Assembly: GCA_016932755.1 (NCBI GenBank)
Contig: JAFGCE010000082.1
Coordinates: forward strand, 1-6,411
Direction of reading: 5' to 3'
DNA: 6,411 bases
Source of the DNA: Candidatus Woesearchaeota archaeon
GTDB taxonomy: Archaea > Nanobdellota > Nanobdellia > Woesearchaeales > JAGWAF01
Shown: positions 1-4,862 of the stretch, in pieces
How the letters are laid out: every line of letters starts with the position of its first letter
How positions within the stretch are numbered: the first letter of the stretch is position 1
The notes under the pieces: model-generated
Told to the model about the DNA's origin: nothing
The model's database searches: none
Seen by the model: the letters and a program-made list of their open reading frames with translations, nothing else
Made by a program: the position numbers and the translations under genes

Positions 1-57
1 AAAAAATCAATAAGGGATGCCTTTGAAAAAGCCCAGCGCAATGTACGAGCCCAGTAA
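1..57 (+). CDS. C-terminal tail of an upstream gene (partial)
   Basis: Frame 1 is open from the first base and ends in TAA at 55-57. It encodes 18 residues (KKSIRDAFEKAQRNVRAQ) that look like a charged amphipathic helix ending a protein. The other two forward frames hit stops within 30 bases. Too little is visible to name the protein. It could also be chance open frame, but its stop lies just before the TATA box of the next gene, as expected for a real gene end. Confidence 0.45.
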   Translation, partial: KKSIRDAFEKAQRNVRAQ

Positions 58-58
58 C

Positions 59-68
59 ATTTAAATAT
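59..68 (+). promoter_or_regulatory. TATA box of the aminopeptidase gene
   Basis: ATTTAAATAT is a good archaeal TATA element. Its centre is about 29 bases before the ATG at 92, so transcription should begin at or within a few bases of the start codon. No Shine-Dalgarno sequence lies between, which fits a leaderless mRNA. Confidence 0.65.
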
Positions 69-91
69 CTCTTCTCAAATTTTTGTTGTAA

Positions 92-1165
92 ATGAAAAAC
101 AGAGACTGTTTGCAGTGGCTGAAAAAAGAAGGCGTACTTGACATTGCCCAAAGGCATTACAAGAGCATGGCAAGGGTTTTCAAGGACTGCCTTGCTGCAA
201 AAGAGAAGGAAAAGCTTCTGATTATCGGGGATACAGGGCTTAAGGGAAACAACCTTTCTGCAGCCTTGTCCGCATGCTACTATCTTTATGCCAAAGAAAA
301 GGGGTTTGATGTTTCCATTGTTATGCAGGAAAGCAAGACAAGAGGGGACAGCGCTGAAGAGGATGTTGTAAACGCACTTTTTGACCACCCCCCTTATAAT
401 ATTGTTGTTACAAACCTTTCCGACAAGCTTGGGGACCTCAGGAACATAAAAAGCTACAGGAGATTCTGCAAGGAAAAGCCTTTCAAGTTTGTTTCCACAA
501 CAAGCCTTGGCTATATCCCCACAGAATATATCACCCAGCTTATGACCATGCTGAGCATTGACTACAAAACCCTCAGGAGAAGGCAGAACCAGCTCAAGGT
601 GTATCTTGACAATGCAAAAGAAATAACAGTAAAGACAGACAAGGGAACAAACATAAAATTTGATGTTGCCGGCTATGACTCAATATCTGCAGACGGAGAC
701 TTTAAGGAATATGGGCAGGGAGGAAACCTTCCTGCAGGAGAAGTTTACATAGCGCCTAATGAAGGAAAAGTCAGCGGAAAATTCGTGATTGATGCAAGCA
801 GCAGGAACAGGTTCAAGACAGAAATCACAAGAGAGCCTATTATTGTAAAGGTAAAGAAGGGCGCAATAACCAAAATTGAAGGCGGTGTTGAGGCAGATTT
901 GCTGAAGCAGAGCCTGAAATGGGCTGCTGAAAGGGCAAAATATCCTGCAAGGGTAAAGAAAATCTGCGAGCTTGGAATCGGAATGAACAAGAATGCAAAA
1001 GTGATAGGGGCAACAATCATTGATGAGAAAGCCCACGGCACAGCACATATTGCAATTGGCTCAAACTATTGGTTCGGCGGCTCAATAAAAACAATAATCC
1101 ACCTTGACCAGGTTTTCAGGGACCCGCAGGTATTTGTTGACGGAGTTCCATTAAAAATACCTTAG
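92..1165 (+). CDS. M29-family metallo-aminopeptidase (aminopeptidase T/AmpS-like)
   Basis: This 357-aa soluble protein resembles the thermophilic aminopeptidase family (peptidase family M29, COG2309), co-catalytic two-metal exopeptidases that remove N-terminal residues from peptides in the cytoplasm. The C-terminal catalytic half carries the family signatures in order: NLPAGEVYIAP (Glu217), CELGIGMNKNAK (Glu293), HGTAHIAIG (His319), Tyr326 seven residues later, and IIHLD (His337, Asp339). These match the two Glu, two His, Asp and Tyr metal-site and catalytic residues known in M29. The N-terminal part (about 40-170) is the less conserved alpha/beta domain. No signal peptide or membrane segment is seen. 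The protein is slightly shorter than bacterial members (about 400 aa), mainly between His319 and His337. The ATG at 92 is chosen because it lies one promoter distance from the TATA box. Peptidase activity is inferred; some family members are poorly characterised. Confidence 0.85.
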   Translation: MKNRDCLQWLKKEGVLDIAQRHYKSMARVFKDCLAAKEKEKLLIIGDTGLKGNNLSAALSACYYLYAKEKGFDVSIVMQESKTRGDSAEEDVVNALFDHPPYNIVVTNLSDKLGDLRNIKSYRRFCKEKPFKFVSTTSLGYIPTEYITQLMTMLSIDYKTLRRRQNQLKVYLDNAKEITVKTDKGTNIKFDVAGYDSISADGDFKEYGQGGNLPAGEVYIAPNEGKVSGKFVIDASSRNRFKTEITREPIIVKVKKGAITKIEGGVEADLLKQSLKWAAERAKYPARVKKICELGIGMNKNAKVIGATIIDEKAHGTAHIAIGSNYWFGGSIKTIIHLDQVFRDPQVFVDGVPLKIP

Positions 1166-1183
1166 AAATCTTTTTCTATTTTT
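1166..1183. terminator. T-rich intergenic termination region between convergent genes
   Basis: The 18 bases between the two convergent stop codons read AAATCTTTTTCTATTTTT on the + strand. Oligo-T runs just after a stop codon are typical archaeal terminators, so this probably ends the aminopeptidase transcript. It offers no T run to the opposing gene, which must terminate within or beyond the aminopeptidase. Confidence 0.5.
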
Positions 1184-1714
1184 CTAGTTGAACAAATCTG
1201 AAATTCCAAGCGCTTCCTGCACTTCCCTGCAGAGAGCCATCATGTAATCCTTTGCTTCAGAAGCTTTTTCCTCGGATTCTTGCACAGACTGATGGGCATC
1301 TGCTGTAATAACAGCCATTGTGGTATTATTATGGCCATTGTAATGCAGATGGACAAGCCTTACATTTGCATCTGTAACTCTCTTTTTCAGTTTATCATCA
1401 CTAATATGGGTAAACGGGTCTTTTGAGGTTGCTGAATCCTGCCTCCAGATGTAAACGCCATAATTAGCCCTTTCAGGGGTTCTTCTTCTTCTGCCAGCCA
1501 AAAAATCAGATTTTGCACTTCCGTTGCTGTTGCAAACATAAGTAGGAAATTGCTCGCTTCGCTGGCTTATCACTTTTTCAAGCGCTTCCTCAACAAAATC
1601 AGAGCCCAAGCCCCCCCTAAACTTAAAAGAACAGCTTAAGGATACATATCCCTCCCTTGGTTCGATTCTGTAATCTATACTGCCTGCTTTTGCTTCATCA
1701 ACCAAAAAACTCAT
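1184..1714 (-). CDS. Hypothetical protein, 176 aa, no recognised family
   Basis: I do not recognise this protein. It is soluble-looking, with no signal peptide or membrane segment. The first 45 residues look beta-rich. An AGA-AGA-AGA-AGA run gives RRRR at about 75-78. A strand followed by a His-rich stretch (HLHYNGHNN, about 122-130) precedes TTMAVITADAH. The last 45 residues form a charged helical region (QESEEKASEAKDYMMALCRE). The His cluster could bind metal, but that is conjecture. Evidence that the gene is real: a continuous frame, the Shine-Dalgarno GGTGA seven bases before the ATG, and a TATA box at the right distance. It is divergent from the rps17e operon, so the two share only the intergenic promoter region, not a transcript. 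Confidence 0.75.
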   Translation of the reverse strand: MSFLVDEAKAGSIDYRIEPREGYVSLSCSFKFRGGLGSDFVEEALEKVISQRSEQFPTYVCNSNGSAKSDFLAGRRRRTPERANYGVYIWRQDSATSKDPFTHISDDKLKKRVTDANVRLVHLHYNGHNNTTMAVITADAHQSVQESEEKASEAKDYMMALCREVQEALGISDLFN

Positions 1715-1720
1715 TAGTCT

Positions 1721-1726
1721 TCACCA
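1721..1726 (-). promoter_or_regulatory. Ribosome-binding site of the 176-aa hypothetical
   Basis: On the minus strand TGGTGA lies six bases before the ATG at 1714. GGTGA pairs with the archaeal 16S 3' end (AUCACCUCC), which supports this start and the reality of the gene. Confidence 0.6.
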
Positions 1727-1752
1727 CTAATGTTAGAAGGGTAGTACGGACT

Positions 1753-1764
1753 TATTTATAAAAT
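1753..1764 (-). promoter_or_regulatory. TATA box of the 176-aa hypothetical
   Basis: The minus strand reads ATTTTATAAATA. The centre is about 42 bases before the ATG, giving a predicted leader of roughly 15-18 bases that just contains the GGTGA ribosome-binding site. Confidence 0.6.
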
Positions 1765-1795
1765 CTTCTATCGATTTCACTGAAAAACAGCAACA

Positions 1796-1804
1796 TTTAT
1801 AAAG
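1796..1804 (+). promoter_or_regulatory. TATA box of the rps17e-alba operon
   Basis: TTTATAAAG is followed about 25 bases later by the expected transcription start near 1825. This leaves a leader of roughly 30 bases holding two GGAG motifs. No further TATA-like element is seen between rps17e and alba, so alba is probably co-transcribed. Confidence 0.65.
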
Positions 1805-1842
1805 TCCCTGCCTATTCTCGGCACTATACATTGGAGAGTATT

Positions 1843-1848
1843 GGAGAG
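1843..1848 (+). promoter_or_regulatory. Ribosome-binding site fixing the rps17e start
   Basis: GGAGAG lies six bases (eight from GGAG) before the ATG at 1855. An identical TTGGAGAG occurs ten bases earlier (1831-1838 and 1841-1848). The upstream in-frame TTG at 1831 is itself part of that repeat and has no ribosome-binding site of its own, so ATG 1855 is the start. Confidence 0.65.
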
Positions 1849-1854
1849 ATAACT

Positions 1855-2046
1855 ATGGGAAGAATAAAGACTCAAAGGGTAAAAAGAGCATCAGAAGAGC
1901 TGTTCACCAGGCATAGTGGCAGCTTTAAAAGCGATTTTACAGAGAACAAGAAACTAGTAGGCGGATTTGCAGAGATTAAGTCAAAAAAGCTTAGAAACAT
2001 GATTGCCGGTTATGTAACAAGGCTAGCCAAGAGAGGCGAAGCTTAA
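1855..2046 (+). CDS. rps17e: 30S ribosomal protein S17e
   Basis: This 63-aa basic protein is the archaeal/eukaryotic-specific small-subunit protein S17e (eS17). It begins MGRIKTQRVKRASEEL and continues with FKSDFTENKKLV, both characteristic of the family, and ends in the helical stretch KKLRNMIAGYVTRLAKR. The length fits archaeal members (about 60-67 aa). The start was moved to the ATG at 1855 because family members begin at MG(R/K)I; starting at the upstream TTG would add eight unconserved residues. It is the first gene of an operon with alba, 23 bases downstream. S17e is absent from bacteria, so it is strong evidence that the window is archaeal. Confidence 0.95.
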   Translation: MGRIKTQRVKRASEELFTRHSGSFKSDFTENKKLVGGFAEIKSKKLRNMIAGYVTRLAKRGEA

Positions 2047-2069
2047 GCCAGTAATTGGGGGGATGACAC

Positions 2070-2393
2070 ATGGCAGAAGAAGAGAGAGAAGCGAGTGAAG
2101 AGAGAAGACACGCAGGTTCAGACAACTCCATCTTTATCGGTGGAAAGCCTTTCATGAACTATGTGACAGGGGTAGTGATGCAGTTTACAACAAAGGGAGC
2201 AGAAGAAGTTACAGTAAAAGCAAGAGGAAAGTTCATATCAAGGGCTGTTGATGTCTCGGAAGTTGCTGCTAAAAGGTTTCTGAAGGACAATGTAGTGGTC
2301 AAAGGGATAGCTATTGACTCAGAGGAATTCGAGAACAAGGAAGGCAGGCAGGTTAGAGTAAGCACCATAGAAATTACATTAGCAAAAAAGTAG
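2070..2393 (+). CDS. albA: Alba (Sac10b-family) DNA/RNA-binding protein
   Basis: This 107-aa protein is an Alba chromatin protein, a dimeric nucleic-acid binder that coats DNA and also binds RNA in archaea. Visible hallmarks are IFIGGKPFMNYV (21-32), the KARGKFISRAVD segment (50-61) that contacts nucleic acid, KRFLKDN with Phe70 matching the dimer-dimer interface Phe60 of the Sulfolobus protein, and the C-terminal RVSTIEITLAKK. Of the Lys pair at Sulfolobus Alba 16-17, only the second is present (Lys26); the first is Gly25. About 18 acidic, Glu-rich residues precede the domain, an extension not typical of short Alba proteins. Translation is supported by GGGGGGATGA just upstream of the ATG. 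The pairing with rps17e suggests high growth-linked expression. Confidence 0.95.
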   Translation: MAEEEREASEERRHAGSDNSIFIGGKPFMNYVTGVVMQFTTKGAEEVTVKARGKFISRAVDVSEVAAKRFLKDNVVVKGIAIDSEEFENKEGRQVRVSTIEITLAKK

Positions 2394-2421
2394 GTGAAGT
2401 ATACTAACCAAGGTGGGATTA

Positions 2422-2514
2422 ATGACTTTAGAAATCTATGAAGTAAAAAATGCTGGTTACAAGAGATTTAAGGATTATGTGAAGAAAGTTTTGCCGTTCT
2501 TCACCCGGTTTTAA
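2422..2514 (+). CDS. Putative 30-aa small protein downstream of alba
   Basis: A 31-codon frame runs from ATG 2422 to TAA 2514. A strong ribosome-binding site, AAGGTGGGAT, lies six to ten bases upstream of the start, and the alba stop is only 28 bases before it, so it would be the third gene of the operon. The product is basic and amphipathic (MTLEIYEVKNAGYKRF, then DYVKKVLPFFTRF). I recognise no family. The well-placed binding site and codon-like composition argue for translation; the short length and lack of homology knowledge argue caution. It could be a small regulatory peptide, a remnant of a larger gene, or chance. Confidence 0.4.
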   Translation: MTLEIYEVKNAGYKRFKDYVKKVLPFFTRF

Positions 2515-2533
2515 TACTTTTTCTTGGGTTTTT
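2509..2533 (+). terminator. Oligo-T terminator of the rps17e-alba operon
   Basis: Three T runs (TTTT, TTTTTCTT, GTTTTT) follow one another within 25 bases, overlapping the stop of the small ORF and ending just before the tRNA promoter. Clustered T tracts are the usual archaeal termination signal. Confidence 0.5.
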
Positions 2534-2540
2534 AATAAAC

Positions 2541-2548
2541 TTTAAATA
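2541..2548 (+). promoter_or_regulatory. TATA box of tRNA-Arg
   Basis: TTTAAATA is centred about 28 bases before the first base of the tRNA acceptor stem at 2573, the normal archaeal promoter distance, so transcription begins at or close to the mature 5' end. Confidence 0.7.
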
Positions 2549-2609
2549 CCTCTATCCGAATATTCTAATCATGGGCCTGTAGGCTAATGGACAGACCATC
2601 CGGCTTCGG

Positions 2610-2640
2610 TAGGAGAAGCGAGCAAGCTTCACTTGCAGTT
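2610..2640 (+). other. tRNA intron at position 37/38 with bulge-helix-bulge fold
   Basis: The intron begins after G37 and ends before A38, the canonical archaeal site. The fold supports splicing by the archaeal endonuclease. CUUC (2604-2607) can pair with GCAG (2635-2638) as the central helix with one U-C mismatch. This leaves three-base bulges GGU (2608-2610) and UUA (2639-2641), each cut after its second base. An inner intron helix continues AGG/CUU, then GAAGC (2615-2619) with GCTTC (2626-2630) around a six-base loop. The mismatch makes it a relaxed motif. Confidence 0.8.
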
Positions 2641-2658
2641 ACCGGAGAATCGGGGTTC

Positions 2659-2673
2659 GAATCCTCGCAGGCC
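2659..2673 (+). repeat. 15-nt direct repeat, copy 1 (tRNA 3' end)
   Basis: GAATCCTCGCAGGCC within the T loop, T stem and acceptor of tRNA-Arg is repeated exactly at 2744-2758. The match extends four bases leftwards (GTTC) if one inserted T in copy 2 is allowed. Confidence 0.85.
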
Positions 2674-2684
2674 CGTATAAGGGG

Positions 2685-2705
2685 TTGGGAGCTTTATGCT
2701 CCCAA
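2685..2705 (+). other. Strong hairpin downstream of tRNA-Arg
   Basis: TTGGGAGC (2685-2692) pairs perfectly with GCTCCCAA (2698-2705) around the loop TTTAT: eight base pairs, four of them consecutive G-C or C-G plus one more. No T run follows, so it is not a bacterial-style terminator. It may stabilise or guide processing of the tRNA 3' trailer, or be the remnant of a duplicated RNA gene. A second, weaker hairpin (CGAGTT 2720-2725 with AACTCG 2734-2739) follows. Confidence 0.6.
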
Positions 2706-2743
2706 TACTAGTTTCGCTCCGAGTTGGCGAAAGAACTCGTTCT

Positions 2744-2758
2744 GAATCCTCGCAGGCC
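2744..2758 (+). repeat. 15-nt direct repeat, copy 2 (tRNA 3'-end fragment)
   Basis: This is an exact copy of the last part of tRNA-Arg, 85 bases downstream of the original. No matching 5' half lies between the copies: there is no second GGCCTG and no intact T stem, so this is a fragment and not a second tRNA. Such tRNA 3'-end copies are typical scars of site-specific integration or of local duplication. Confidence 0.8.
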
Positions 2759-2774
2759 AGTTCATTATTTTGGT

Positions 2775-2801
2775 AAGAAAAAAGAAGAAAAATAAAAAGA
2801 A
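2775..2801 (-). terminator. T-rich terminator of the leu operon
   Basis: On the minus strand, immediately after the leuD stop, the sequence is almost pure pyrimidine, with T runs of five, five and six. This fits archaeal oligo-T termination. Confidence 0.55.
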
Positions 2802-3440
2802 TTATTCGAAACGCAGGTAAGGCAGTTCTGCTTCTTTTGCTTTGATAAGAGCTTCTCTCTTAAGCAAAACACCACTGACATACCACGTTCCTGTCAAAAA
2901 AGCCAGCCTTCTTGATTCTGGAAGATCAACATCAAATTTGTTTCCGTTATAAGATATTGTCTTGCTTTCCAAGTCAAGAACAAACTTCATTGAAGAGTCT
3001 TTTTGGGCTACACCAACCAGCTTATCAACAATTTCAGGCGCAGCAGTTACTCCTACAATTCCTATGTTCTGGCAGTTTTTAATGAAAAGGTCTGCAAAGC
3101 TTTTTGCAACAATTGCCTGTATTCCGTCATTCCACCTTAGCAGCCCCTGAGGCGCGTGCTCTCTTGATGAGCCTGTTCCGTATTCTGTCCCTGCAAACAC
3201 GATTCCAGCATGCGCGTAAGCTTCCAGGTTCATGACATGGTCCGGGTTTGGCCTGTTAAGGTCGCCTTCAACATACCTTTCATTGAAATAAGCATACTGC
3301 CCCATTGGCTTAAAGCTAATTTCATTAAGGAACTTTGCCGGCAGTTGGTCATCTGTAGTCTGCCCGTTCCTTGGAAGAGGCAAACCTGTCCTTTCTATCC
3401 TTGTTATAATTTTTTCAGGTATTGTCAAATCGCTGCTCAT
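2802..3440 (-). CDS. leuD: 3-isopropylmalate dehydratase small subunit, bacterial type
   Basis: The 212-aa product is the small (swivel-domain) subunit of isopropylmalate isomerase, which with LeuC converts 2-isopropylmalate to 3-isopropylmalate in leucine synthesis in the cytoplasm. The diagnostic motif is YGTGSSREHAPQGL (87-100), whose SSREHA loop contributes substrate-binding residues. Upstream, TTDDQLPAKFL (28-38) replaces the usual DTDxIxPxxFL. Downstream, VAKSFADLFIKNCQNIGI (111-128) is the expected helix-strand pair. The length is that of bacterial LeuD (about 200 aa), not of the short archaeal enzyme (about 165 aa). The extra C-terminal part (ESRRLAFLTGTWY, then KAKEAELPYL) also matches the bacterial form. 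The ATG overlaps the leuC stop as ATGA (3437-3440), indicating translational coupling and an equimolar complex. It is the last gene of the operon. Confidence 0.95.
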   Translation of the reverse strand: MSSDLTIPEKIITRIERTGLPLPRNGQTTDDQLPAKFLNEISFKPMGQYAYFNERYVEGDLNRPNPDHVMNLEAYAHAGIVFAGTEYGTGSSREHAPQGLLRWNDGIQAIVAKSFADLFIKNCQNIGIVGVTAAPEIVDKLVGVAQKDSSMKFVLDLESKTISYNGNKFDVDLPESRRLAFLTGTWYVSGVLLKREALIKAKEAELPYLRFE

Positions 3441-4861
3441 TGTGACTCACCTCTCAAGTATTTCCTTGGGTCGCTGAATTTCCCGTCAATAGCAGTTGCA
3501 GCAGCCATCTCAGGGCTGCATATGTGTGTCCTTCCTGTCGGGCTTCCCTGCCTTCCCTTGAAAGGCCTGTTGGAGGTTGAACAGCTTCTTTGGTATCCAA
3601 CCAGAACATCCGGGCTCATTCCCAGGCACATTGAGCATCCAGGCTCTCTCCATTCTGCGCCTGCTTCAAGGAAAATCCTGTCAAGTCCTTCCTGCTCAGC
3701 ATCGTATTTTACCTGTTCTGAGCCTGGAACAACCAGGGTTTTAACAGCAATTTTTCTTCCTTTCAGAATATTTGCTGCAGCCCTTAAATCGGTAAGCCTT
3801 CCATTTGTGCATGAGCCGATAAAGACTACATCAACAGGCACTTCCCTCATGTCTGTTCCTGGAGCAAGACCCATGTAAGTATAAGCATCAAGGATTGTCC
3901 AAGGGTCTTCTCCGTTCTTAAACTGGGACTTTCTGTAAGGTGTTTTTTCTGATATTCCTACCGAAAAGTCTGGAGTGATCCCCCAGCTAAGCATTGGCTC
4001 AACCTTTGAAACGTCAATTGTTACTCTGTCATCATAAACTGCATCATGAGCAGATTTTATGGAGTCTGCATATTCAATCAGCTTGTCCATATCTCTTTTT
4101 GGCGCAAATGGTCTTCCTTTCAGGAAATCATATGTTACCTTGTCTGGGTTAATGTAGCACAATCTTGCGTTAATTTCAACCCCCATGTTGCACATAGTAA
4201 GCCTTGCTTCCATGTCCATGTTTTCAATAACAGGACCTCCAAGTTCGTGTGCATGCTTAAGTCCTGCCTTTAGTCCCAGCTCCCTGATTGTGTAAAGAGT
4301 TATATCCTTGGCGCTTACCCCGGGCTGTATATTGCCTACATAATCTATCCTTCTAACTTTAGGTTTGGTCATGGAAGTTGAATCTGCACCCATTCCAAAA
4401 CCTGCTTCTGTTGTTCCAACCCCAAAAGCAACTGCGCCAAAAGCGCCGTATGTTGACGTGTGGCTGTCCCCCATAATCCAGATAGTCCCTGGCCAAATCA
4501 TTCCCATCTCAGGAAAAACAACATGGCACACCCCCTGTTTGCCTGAGCCTGGCGCAAAATACTGTATTTTATTCTCTAGGGTATTCTTCTCAAGCTCAGC
4601 CATCATTATCTCGTCTTTTTCTTTTGCAAGAGGCCTTTTTCTTCCTTCAGTTGTGGTGGGTATTACATGGTCTGTTACAGCAGCGTGCTTGTCAGGGCTT
4701 CTTATTGGAATTCCGTTCTCCCTGAGTTCTTCAAAAGCTGGTGCACTTGTAACCTCATGAAAAGGTTGTCCTGTGACATAGATATGGTCCTCTCCTGACG
4801 GGAGCGGATCTCCAATTTTATGTAATCTCCATACATTGTCTAATAAGGTTCTTTCAGCCAT
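3437..4861 (-). CDS. leuC: 3-isopropylmalate dehydratase large subunit, bacterial type
   Basis: The 474-aa product is the aconitase-family catalytic subunit of isopropylmalate isomerase, which binds a [4Fe-4S] cluster. The three cluster cysteines are visible: Cys351 in FIGSCTNGR, and Cys409 and Cys412 in GCSMCLGM. Other hallmarks are HEVTSAPAFEEL (35-46), WIMGDSHTSTYGAFG (128-142), CNMGVEINA (224-232) and CSTSNRPFKGRQG (427-439). The length and the CSTSNRxFxGRQG/GRTH ending match the bacterial type (about 466-470 aa) and not the shorter archaeal form (about 420 aa). One base separates it from leuB upstream, and it overlaps leuD by four bases. The usual MDHN is TDHV here (63-66), a small departure near the start of the active-site region. 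Citramalate-pathway activity is possible, but the leuB neighbour favours leucine synthesis. Confidence 0.96.
   Translation of the reverse strand: MAERTLLDNVWRLHKIGDPLPSGEDHIYVTGQPFHEVTSAPAFEELRENGIPIRSPDKHAAVTDHVIPTTTEGRKRPLAKEKDEIMMAELEKNTLENKIQYFAPGSGKQGVCHVVFPEMGMIWPGTIWIMGDSHTSTYGAFGAVAFGVGTTEAGFGMGADSTSMTKPKVRRIDYVGNIQPGVSAKDITLYTIRELGLKAGLKHAHELGGPVIENMDMEARLTMCNMGVEINARLCYINPDKVTYDFLKGRPFAPKRDMDKLIEYADSIKSAHDAVYDDRVTIDVSKVEPMLSWGITPDFSVGISEKTPYRKSQFKNGEDPWTILDAYTYMGLAPGTDMREVPVDVVFIGSCTNGRLTDLRAAANILKGRKIAVKTLVVPGSEQVKYDAEQEGLDRIFLEAGAEWREPGCSMCLGMSPDVLVGYQRSCSTSNRPFKGRQGSPTGRTHICSPEMAAATAIDGKFSDPRKYLRGESQ
3447..3453 (-). promoter_or_regulatory. Ribosome-binding site of leuD inside leuC
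   Basis: The minus strand reads GAGGTGA six bases before the leuD ATG and within the last codons of leuC. It is fully complementary to the archaeal 16S 3' end, so leuD can initiate strongly as well as by coupling. Confidence 0.7.
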
Positions 4862-4862
4862 T

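Larger units (their letters stand above)
2573..2675 (+). tRNA. tRNA-Arg(UCG) with a 31-nt intron
   Basis: The acceptor stem is perfect (GGGCCTG 2573-2579 with CAGGCCC 2668-2674, discriminator G2675). The T arm is CGGGG-TTCGAAT-CCTCG. The anticodon stem is TCCGG (2599-2603) with CCGGA (2642-2646). Removing 2610-2640 gives the loop CTTCGGA, with anticodon TCG (2606-2608), so it reads CGA and, by wobble, other CGN Arg codons. A20 (2591), C35 and G36 match known arginine identity elements. The variable loop is short (GAAT), with A15 and T48 able to form the Levitt pair. The mature length is 72 nt and no CCA is encoded. Odd point: in the D stem, G10-C25 and G11-C24 pair, but C12 faces A23 and T13 faces G22, a weak stem. 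Confidence 0.93.

Noticed and set aside
680..1048. Two overlapping minus-strand frames inside the aminopeptidase gene
   Set aside because: The + strand frame has all M29 metal-site motifs; the antisense frames have no recognisable motif and no promoter.
1831..1854. TTG at 1831 as the rps17e start
   Set aside because: The family begins at MG(R/K)I, which matches the ATG at 1855. The TTG has no ribosome-binding site and would add eight unconserved residues.
2394..2441. 15-codon frame from GTG 2394 right after alba
   Set aside because: It has no ribosome-binding site and overlaps the better-supported 30-aa frame starting at 2422.
2676..2760. A second tRNA gene downstream of tRNA-Arg
   Set aside because: Only the 3' end is duplicated. 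There is no acceptor 5' strand, the T stem does not pair and the T loop has an extra base.
3210..3878. 222-codon open frame on the + strand opposite leuC and leuD
   Set aside because: It is antisense to well-supported genes, crosses their junction and has an unconvincing composition. It is a shadow of their codon bias, as are the other long antisense frames here.
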